DNA of 64,000 nucleotides from positions 1 through 64,000 of the forward strand of contig BGKB01000060.1 in NCBI GenBank assembly GCA_003116975.1. Direction: 5' to 3'. Position numbers and translations under genes: made by a program. The stretch is from Aurantiochytrium sp. KH105. Its lineage: Eukaryota > Sar > Bigyra > Thraustochytrida > Thraustochytriidae. The notes below the pieces were generated by a model that saw only the letters and a list, made by a program, of their open reading frames with translations, was not told the origin of the DNA and did no database searches. This document shows, piece by piece, positions 57,614 through 64,000 of this stretch; the first letter of the stretch is position 1; every line of letters starts with the position of its first letter.

Positions 57614-59668
57614 ATGCCTGCAGCAGAAGATCCCTCTTCTGTTGCATCGGCGGCTGCACCCAATGCTGCAGCAGCTGCTGAAGCGCCTCAGGATGCGGGA
57701 ACGCAGCCTGAGCAAAAGCCTGTAGCCCAGATTGAGCAAAGGCCTGAGCAGCAGCAGCAGCAGGCCGTCAAAGAGGATACGGCGCAAGCGCCTCCTCCGG
57801 CAAGCCAGGCAAGTAGCGATACCAAGAACGTTGATGCGCACTCGCCGCCGCCGCAGCCGCAGCCGCAGCCCCCAATGCCGCCCCGGCCTCAACCCCCTGC
57901 GCAACCCCAGCAGCAAAATCAGGCCGAGAATGCGGCTGATAGCTTGCTCGCCCATACACCGTCTAACAAGCTCTACTACGAAGACAAGGACAAGGAGTCC
58001 AGAAACGAGGAAAGGAGGGGAGCTGCGCCGCGACAGCAACACACTTCCGGCAGCTCTGGTCATGCGGCATCAGGTTCTTTCGCGTCGCAAGAAGCGAAAA
58101 AGTCGTGCCGACTTTTTGTGGGAAACTTGAATACCGAAGCGGTCTCGCGTGAAGAAGTACTTGACCTCTTTAGTAAGTATGGTCGCATCTTGGAGGTGTC
58201 GATCCACCGCAAGTACGGCTTTGTCCAATTTGACAGCCCGGACTCTGTTCAGGCAGCCATGCAAGAAAAGGGCACTTACCTTGGCGGAAAGCCCATTGAT
58301 CCGCAACGCGTTGCCAGTGATCGGCATGATCCTCTCGATCGCGGACGCAGAGACCATGACCGTTATGGAAACTCCGCCTACGTCGCCGGCGGAGACCGGG
58401 ATCGGGATCGGGATCGGGACCGTCGATCTCGCGAGAGGGATAGAACCGGTCGCGGCGGCAGCCGCAGCAATCCGCGCGATCGGAGTCCAGCTCGGAACCG
58501 AGACCGCGACTACCATGGAGGTGCTGGTCGAGGTGGTTCCCCTCCCGGTGGGCCACACCACGCAAGCAGCAGCAACAACGCTCCGCCGCCAACCGATGGT
58601 GATGTGGTGAAGCTCTTGCTCTTGGGCCGCGGTCAGCGCGATTTTGCGGAGGAGACGGCGCGAGTCTTGGAGCGCACGGGGGTGCCGTACAAGCTCGAAA
58701 TGCCTGATGGCCGCAATCTTGGTTCTGCGATTCGTGACTGGGAAACCAACAACTCACGCTATGGTATTATTGTGGGCAACACAAGTGTTCGTACGCAGCG
58801 AGTCACCATGAAGTTCTTGCGCGAGCACGACCGTAGTGGCAAATGCTACACGGTGGACGCGACCTTGCCCGAAATGACGGATCGCATCTTGCGCTCAGAA
58901 GAAAAGCTTGGTTACACCTACACTCCTCGCGGAGGCGGCCCTTCGCGGGATAGCGGCGCGCACTCGCATTCCTATGGCGCGCCGCCACCTTACAATCAGC
59001 CTCCGCCGCAGCAACACTCTGGCTATGGAGCGCCCCCGCCTCAAGGCGGCGCCTATGGCTACGGTGCTCCTCCGCCTTCCCAAGGCTATGGCGCTCCTCC
59101 CCCGCAAGGGCCGCCTCCAAGCTATGGAGGCTACCCTGTACCGCCACCGCAGCACCCGCAGCACCAGCAAGCTCCGCCGTATGGTGTGCCTCCCCCCCAG
59201 CATTATAGTGCGCCTCCCCCGCAACAGCCTTACGGCGCGCCGCCTCCGCAGCAGCACCAGGGCTACTATGGGCAGCATCAGCCTCCGGCGCCACAAGCGC
59301 CCCCGCCGCATTCGTACGGTGGGCCCCCGCCTCAATCGTACGGGGTCCCGCCGCCGCAGCAGCCTCCGCAACAGCAACAACAGCAACAGACGCCCTATGG
59401 AGGCTCGAGCGGCGGCACACCAAGCGGCTACAGGCCGCCAGCACCGCAGGACAGTAACCGGTATAACGATTCTCCGAGCTACGGAAATGGTAACTCGAAT
59501 GCCAACAGGCCTAGAGGAGGCCCTTATGGCAGGGAGTTGCCTCAGGCTTCGTCTTCTTCGAACCGGACGTCGATTCCGCCTGCGGGACGTAATTCTGAGC
59601 CGCCCATCAAGCTTACACCAAACCAAGTGAGCGACCTGAAGAGTCTTCTTAGCAAAGTCCAACGATAG
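57614..59668 (+). CDS. NCOA5-like RNA-binding protein: RRM, RS/RD region, anticodon-binding-like domain, prion-like tail; 684 aa
   Basis: ATG 57614 (AAGATGC). Residues 1-160 are Pro/Gln/Ala-rich. RRM at ~165-233 with RNP2 LFVGNL and RNP1 KYGFVQF, in the hnRNP-C/RALY style (VSREEVLDLFSKYGRILEVSIHRKYG). Then a DRDRDRDRDRRSRERDR region to ~315. A compact domain at ~328-440 (VVKLLLLGRGQRDFAEETARVLERTGVPYKLEMPDG...RYGIIVGNTSV) resembles the class II tRNA-synthetase anticodon-binding fold found after the RS/RD region in NCOA5 (CIA). The tail is (S)YGAPPPQ-type repeats with poly-Gln, typical of phase-separating RNA-binding proteins. Nuclear coactivator/RNP role is inferred from architecture. Confidence 0.83.
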   Translation: MPAAEDPSSVASAAAPNAAAAAEAPQDAGTQPEQKPVAQIEQRPEQQQQQAVKEDTAQAPPPASQASSDTKNVDAHSPPPQPQPQPPMPPRPQPPAQPQQQNQAENAADSLLAHTPSNKLYYEDKDKESRNEERRGAAPRQQHTSGSSGHAASGSFASQEAKKSCRLFVGNLNTEAVSREEVLDLFSKYGRILEVSIHRKYGFVQFDSPDSVQAAMQEKGTYLGGKPIDPQRVASDRHDPLDRGRRDHDRYGNSAYVAGGDRDRDRDRDRRSRERDRTGRGGSRSNPRDRSPARNRDRDYHGGAGRGGSPPGGPHHASSSNNAPPPTDGDVVKLLLLGRGQRDFAEETARVLERTGVPYKLEMPDGRNLGSAIRDWETNNSRYGIIVGNTSVRTQRVTMKFLREHDRSGKCYTVDATLPEMTDRILRSEEKLGYTYTPRGGGPSRDSGAHSHSYGAPPPYNQPPPQQHSGYGAPPPQGGAYGYGAPPPSQGYGAPPPQGPPPSYGGYPVPPPQHPQHQQAPPYGVPPPQHYSAPPPQQPYGAPPPQQHQGYYGQHQPPAPQAPPPHSYGGPPPQSYGVPPPQQPPQQQQQQQTPYGGSSGGTPSGYRPPAPQDSNRYNDSPSYGNGNSNANRPRGGPYGRELPQASSSSNRTSIPPAGRNSEPPIKLTPNQVSDLKSLLSKVQR

Positions 59669-60065
59669 CATTTACCACTCTTTTTTTTCCTCATCACAAT
59701 TCGTATAAAGAAAAAGAAATACAATGTTTCACCGTTTTCGAAGAGATCTTGATTCAAGTTCGTCCATCCTGGTTGGGAAAAGGAAAATATTCCATTTTGA
59801 AGAAAACACGGAGGTTCATGATGTTCATTTGCTTGACGAGGCTCTGACCTTTGGGAATCCCGGCAAAGTAGTGTTTTATTGCTGGCTTTGTCCAAACTCA
59901 ACATTTCCCGCAGAAAAAAACAAATCATTTCTCTCTAACCAGTTCTCATGCTGTCACGTTCTAGCACCGGTAGGTCGTACACATGTTTTTTTTTTGGGGG
60001 GGGGGGGGTTAAAAATCAAACATTGCATCAATACAACCATGTCCTTACACATTACGAAACTCCCG
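59669..60065. other. Convergent 3' flanks with T10-G13 homopolymer
   Basis: Ten T (59986-59995) followed by thirteen G (59996-60008). Otherwise AT-rich with no gene. Confidence 0.6.
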
Positions 60066-62199
60066 TCATGTACTTTGAATCAAGCTGCGGAGCTTCCGAA
60101 CGGCCAGGACGACTTTCATCCGATGCCCTGGCTTGGCAATTTCGACATGATGAGCTAGCATTTCCTTGAGGTCGTCATCATTGAGACCAGCCAAGAGCTC
60201 TAAATCATCGTATCCTGCAGAAGCGAACTTGTCAACACTTGCATCGAATCCATGTGAAGATGCCCAGGCCACAAAGTTTTCGTGACCTGGCCCAAATGTC
60301 CACGTTACAGACGCGTGCGCCGTTTGAACACCAGTCGCATCATTCTCGCCACGGACACTCACTGCGCCATAATGGCGCGGGTCTGCTGCAAGGATGTGCG
60401 ATAAGATGCGCGGCGACGACTGCGCCGATCCAGGCAAGTTTGTGTGCACCCTTCTCACCGACTGCTGCCTCCGGCTGTGCAATAAAGAGTTGGCCTCGCG
60501 GAGTGCTCTTGAGGGCGAGCTTCCAGTACGATGAGCTCTTACATCTTCGACGTTCTCAATGGAAGATACGCGTGTGCGTCGCACTTGTTGTTGCAGAGCA
60601 TCGAGCCAGGTCTGAAAGTCCTCAATTGAAGAGGTCCCCAAGATCCACGTCTGCGCCACGCCTTCGAGCGATATACAAAATGTACATTCAAGAGCACCAG
60701 ATTCCTTGTCTGTATTATCGGCCACATCTTCGGAATCGTAAACACAGACATCCGTTGCCACTTTCATATCGAACTGCAAGGCGGTCTTATCCCTTTTGGT
60801 GCTGTCGCTTGGCTTAGTTTCTGTGCAAATCAGCGCACCGTCGCGAAGACACGAATACATCTTCAAAGCCTGTTGTGTTTGCGCTTGTACCCAAAGCCAG
60901 CCTTCAACAGATCCATCCTCGCAGACTGTGGCAGAAGGATCGTCCTCCAGTATCTCTTTTTCACAAGCGTCCGCATGATCCCCGTGCAAGGGTAGAGCAT
61001 CTCGCGGCGCTTCTGCGGCGTCGGCAACATCCGAGGCCGTCTTTGTCTCGAGATTTACCTCGTCGGACTCACCGGCCTCAACGCCGCTCTTGGTTCCATC
61101 CAGCGACGGCGCTGCGACGGCTTCACTGAGTGCGTCATTCGTTTCAGTGGTGTCGCTGTTGGTGTGCTTCGTAGTTTCTTTCTGCATTGTTTCTTCGGAT
61201 TTGGTGAGAGTGGCGACACCTTGCTGCGTTTTTTGCCTGATAGCTCTTCCTTTGGCTTTGAGCTGCTGCCAGAGCGTAGCTTTGATAATTTGGCCGCACG
61301 CAGGTTTGGTCCATGTCGACTTTCCTGTTTGGGCGTTAAAGTAGTATGCTCGCTGTCGCTTTGAGTCAAGACACTCCACCCAAGTGATGTCTTCGCGAGT
61401 GCTGTGCTCTGAAACAGGCGAGTCGACTGAATTGGTGTTTGCCTCATTTTTCCTTTGATCTGCCGCAGCGCCTCGCAGCAACGAAGACTTTATAGTGTCT
61501 TTCATACGCTCTTTGGGTGTGTCTGTGCCTGATTGTTGTTTCACGTTTGTTGGCACATCCGCTGAGTTGATCTTGCCAAGCGGCTTGATCCATGTGCTCG
61601 TTTGCGTTCGCTTGCAGACATAATATGGAAGCGAGGTCTTGGTGTCGAGGAACTCTTCAAAGCTTTCCTCTACTGAGCTGGATCTCCATCTTCGTACGGT
61701 TTCTGGCTCCTCCCATGTTGTTTTCTATGTTCGTGAGTGAGTGGGAGAGTGAGACAAATGTTGATCCCGTTCGAGTTCGGTCGTGTTCGTTCATCCGTCC
61801 ATTCATTCGTTTGACTACAAGTCAGTATTTCGTCATCTCCTTGGCCTTGTCAAACACTCAAGCTTTCCCGTCGGCCTTCTCATCGTGGGCGCGCATGCGT
61901 CCGTGCATGCGCCCGTGCCTGTGTGCCTGCCTGCTTACCTTTGTCTTGAGGTTTCCCCAGTACGTGCGGCCTGTGCGGGCGTCTGTGCGTTCGATCCACG
62001 TGGCAATGTCCGTCCCCGCGGCCTCCAGCGAGGCCTTCTTTTCCTCAGAAGCCATCTCTGTCACGCGGCCTCCGACGGACTGCCGCACGCGGCGCGACCT
62101 GAGGCCTCGCAAGGTCTTGTGGCTCGCGACCGAGCTCGACGCTGTGCGAGCGACCGAGAGAGCAGCGAAACGATCCGTTGAGAGTTTCGCCGACTCCAT
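60066..62199 (-). CDS. Three-WW, PH and SAM domain adaptor protein, two exons, 639 aa
   Basis: Exon 1: 62199-61939 (87 codons, ATG 62199). Exon 2: 61724-60066. Splicing at GTAAGC (61938) and TAG (61725) is phase 0 and completes a WW domain that neither exon holds alone: TWIERTDARTGRTYW...TTWEEP (Trp68 to Pro94). A second, degenerate WW at ~108-135 (LPYYVCKRTQTSTWIKP, first Trp replaced by Phe) and a third at ~202-228 (TWVECLDSKRQRAYYFNAQTGKSTWTKP) follow. A PH domain spans ~358-468 (VEGWLWVQAQ...FQTWLDALQQQ), and a SAM domain ~568-635 closes the protein (FVAWASSHGFDASVDKF...LNDDDLKEMLAHHVEIAKPGHRMKVVLAV). WW binds Pro-rich ligands, PH phosphoinositides, SAM other SAMs; a membrane-linked scaffold is inferred. 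Confidence 0.85.
61725..61938 (-). other. Intron splitting the first WW domain (214 bp)
   Basis: Minus-strand donor AAAG-GTAAGC at 61938-61937 and acceptor ACATAG ending at 61725. Removing it is frame-preserving and joins the WGNLKTK end of exon 1 to KTTWEEP, which completes the consensus Trp-Pro end of WW. Confidence 0.85.
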
Positions 62200-62464
62200 C
62201 CCTGTATACTAGGAGCCTACTTTCTACGTTTCCCCGTGTTTTCGCGAGTTACTCCGATTCCCCGGCGGGGCCACGCTGGCGAGGTTCTGGAGAAGGCGAG
62301 CGACCCGACCCGACCCGACCTGACCCACGAGGGCTCGGGATGGAGAGAGCCCAAACTGGAGTCTCGTGAAGACGCAGACCAAATACAGAACCCCAAAATC
62401 TGCATTGCCTAGACGATCTGGGAAGAGCATCCGAGGGTTTGGACAACGCCGGATAACACGGAAG
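62200..62464. promoter_or_regulatory. Compact 265-bp divergent promoter
   Basis: Separates the outward-facing starts of the WW-PH-SAM gene and the small signal-peptide gene. It holds five tandem CGACC/TGACC units at about 62301-62330 and CCTGTATACTAGG near 62202. Confidence 0.5.
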
Positions 62465-62869
62465 ATGGGGAAAATGTCGAGACGGCTGCTGGTGGCCGCG
62501 ATGCTTTTTCTCAGCGTCCTGGTGGCACTCGCGGCTGCGTCAGCCGCAGAGAGCGTGACACCACAAGCGGGTGAACAAGTTTTGGGCAAAGATACGGGGA
62601 GTAACGCAAACGAGAATGGTGAAGTTCTCACGCTCCCGGGAGCGGCCTCGAGCGACGAAGGTCCAGTTCCCAAGCTCGAGGTGGGCGGCAAGCTCGTTTT
62701 CGACACCCTGGGGCCGATTATTATCAATTCCGATGGCACCACGCGTCGGATTACGAACTGGGACAAGCTCACCGAGTATGAAAGGGAGCTAACTCTGCGA
62801 AAAATTCGGCAGCGGAACAACGAGCGCCGCGAAAAACTCGAAGTGGACGCCGCTTCGAAGGAACTTTGA
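62465..62869 (+). CDS. Small signal-peptide protein with conserved LGPxxxNxDGT...NWxxLT motif, 134 aa
   Basis: ATG 62465 (context GGAAGATGG) leads to a signal peptide (MSRRLLVAAMLFLSVLVALAAASAA). The middle is Gly/Asn/Glu-rich. Residues ~80-130 read FDTLGPIIINSDGTTRRITNWDKLTEYERELTLRKIRQRNNERREKL, a short module I recognise as widespread in small, mostly uncharacterised proteins of algae, plants and other protists (LGP-[IV]-[IV]-[IV]-N-x-DGT-x-x-R-I-x-NW-x-x-[ML]-[ST]). Its function is not known to me. A secretory-pathway or plastid-unrelated luminal location follows from the signal peptide. The frame upstream of this ATG begins with GTG and is basic. Confidence 0.8.
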   Translation: MGKMSRRLLVAAMLFLSVLVALAAASAAESVTPQAGEQVLGKDTGSNANENGEVLTLPGAASSDEGPVPKLEVGGKLVFDTLGPIIINSDGTTRRITNWDKLTEYERELTLRKIRQRNNERREKLEVDAASKEL

Positions 62870-63169
62870 GAACTCATTGGATCAGTCAAGTCTAGTTCAC
62901 ATCTGAAAAAAAACAGAGCAAGGGCTGGCGGATCTCCGGATAGGTTCATCCCTTCTTTGACTTGGAGAGTCTAATCGTGATTTGCCGATCATCGCTCTCT
63001 CCCCTACGGCGCGCACCCCAACAGTACATATTGCGGAGAGCTCTACATGTAGCGGTCCCCGGAACATGGCCTTTCCTCTCCTCTCGTGGACAAAGGTAAG
63101 CAAGCCTTTGACGAGATTGTGCTTGATGTTACTGTTACGATAATGGTGTTGTGCACAAGCAAATGTTTG
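62870..63169. other. Convergent 3' flanks, signal-peptide protein / cNMP-domain protein
   Basis: 300 bp with an A8 run near 62905 and no visible gene. Confidence 0.5.
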
Positions 63170-64000
63170 TTAGCTGTAAGTAGGCACGACCGAATCGTCC
63201 TGAGCCCGTTGCGACGCATCGAGCTCGCGCTGGACTCTGCGTAATCGATTGTTCATGGTCACATTGCTGAGGACGATCTTCCTCTTTTCTCGCTCCCAGT
63301 TGCGGTTTTCAGCATAGATCGACTGCAAAGTTTTTGTGGGCTTCGTATTGACGCCAAGGTTTTCCCGCAGTTTTGCCATCGATGCGCCATAAAACGCATG
63401 CATGATGCTCGAAAGCTCCTCTCGAGATATCACCAGTACATCAACCGTGGTGAGCGCTGTCACTGTAACCGGCGATGGTATTTCAAGATGGTTCTCGAGC
63501 ACTGTGAACTCCCCAGCGACCTGGCCGCGCCCAATGATGCTCACCTCAAAATCGCGCCGAGACTCAATCTTTTCTGGCGTCGATTTTCGCAAGCCCGATT
63601 TCGGTGATACGTTAGAGGAGATCCCGGCTTGAAAAGGCAATTTTTGCGAATTGGCGTCATCCAAAAGGGCACTGTATGAAGTAGCGCGTATAGGATGCTC
63701 CTGTACCGGCGCAGTCCCGCTTACATCGACCTCTTTGGAAATCCGGCAAACGCCGCAGTCAACAAAGAAGAGATCACTTGCAGGTTTGCCCTGCGCAATG
63801 AGGATGGTTCCAGAAGCAAACTGCTGAAGCATGGCCATCTTTGCAAGCTTTTCTAGATTTGCTTGGTCCCAATCCGCAAAGATGCTACTTCGTCGAAACG
63901 ATTCGATACGGTGCCCAATTTGCCAAGAGCGATACGCGTCTAGTGTTTTGCTCGCTGAAGGGGACGTCTTGAACACGAGGAACTCTGCGTCCTTCTCGAC
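63170..64000 (-). CDS. Cyclic-nucleotide-binding-domain-like protein, C-terminal part (5' end outside window)
   Basis: The minus-strand frame is open from the window edge to a stop at 63170-63172, so the start lies beyond 64000; the GTG at 63976 is internal. Visible residues include a short helix (IGHRIESFRRSSIFADWDQANLEKLAKMAMLQQFASGTILIAQGKPASDLFFVDCGVCRISKEV), which is the first part of a cNMP-binding beta roll, then an insert of ~60 residues, then VSIIGRGQVAGEFTVLENHLEIPSPVTVTALTTVDVLVISREEL, the phosphate-binding cassette and last strands. The Arg that contacts the cyclic phosphate (normally after the GE-x-AL helix) appears to be Pro, so ligand binding may be lost. A coiled, basic tail follows. 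Family exact role unknown. Confidence 0.78.
   Translation of the reverse strand, partial: VEKDAEFLVFKTSPSASKTLDAYRSWQIGHRIESFRRSSIFADWDQANLEKLAKMAMLQQFASGTILIAQGKPASDLFFVDCGVCRISKEVDVSGTAPVQEHPIRATSYSALLDDANSQKLPFQAGISSNVSPKSGLRKSTPEKIESRRDFEVSIIGRGQVAGEFTVLENHLEIPSPVTVTALTTVDVLVISREELSSIMHAFYGASMAKLRENLGVNTKPTKTLQSIYAENRNWEREKRKIVLSNVTMNNRLRRVQRELDASQRAQDDSVVPTYS

Noticed and set aside
1-64000. Mobile elements, CRISPR arrays, rRNA
   Set aside because: No transposase, reverse transcriptase, integrase or capsid-like frame, no terminal repeats, no spaced-repeat array and no rRNA-like sequence was seen.

Overview
The window is nuclear DNA from a eukaryotic microbe. It is GC-rich, uses the standard code, and carries long, mostly uninterrupted reading frames for typical eukaryotic proteins: EXO1, Spc24, MON2, the TFIIH p62 subunit, NOL10/Enp2, TRM112, ribosomal protein eS12, WDR24 and an EFHB-like axonemal protein. 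Intron-poor genes, a flagellar gene, oomycete-style nuclease-kinase domains and many starts of the form AAG-ATG-G fit a heterotrophic stramenopile, perhaps a thraustochytrid (Labyrinthulomycetes). The lineage is inference from gene content; no rRNA or organelle marker is present. I saw no retroelement, virus-like element, CRISPR array, rRNA or convincing tRNA.

Layout: 1-8 kb, all on +: the 3' end of a SCAPER-like gene, a secreted Cys-rich protein, a glyoxalase-like protein and a WD40-ROC-COR-TIR protein. 8-13 kb: a PD-(D/E)XK-kinase fusion (-), a JmjC/cupin-8 membrane protein (+) and a NADAR protein (+). 14-20 kb: EXO1 (+) meets an acidic PWWP-like protein (-) tail to tail with overlapping coding ends; Spc24 (+) diverges from the latter. 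20-37 kb: MON2 (-), TFIIH p62 (+), an O-fucosyltransferase-like protein (-), EFHB-like (+) and NOL10 (-). 37-40 kb is a GC-rich, low-complexity gap that may hide a multi-exon gene. 40-49 kb: an unrecognised protein with a duplicated module (+), TRM112 (-), a large motif-repeat/coiled-coil protein with one intron (+) and eS12 (+). 49-64 kb: WDR24 (-), a sterol-glucosyltransferase-like UGT (-), an NCOA5-like RRM protein (+), a three-WW/PH/SAM protein with one intron (-), a small signal-peptide protein (+) and a truncated cNMP-binding-domain protein (-).

Most genes are unrelated housekeeping loci. The exception is 4.5-13.1 kb, where a TIR-Roco switch protein, a nuclease-kinase fusion and a NADAR protein lie close together: three families known from NAD+-based or nuclease-based conflict systems. 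Two introns could be modelled from reading frame and splice sites (174 and 214 bp); the second one interrupts a WW domain. A short motif, GCGCAAGT, recurs in several 5' intergenic regions and forms tandem arrays upstream of eS12 and at 39.3 kb.
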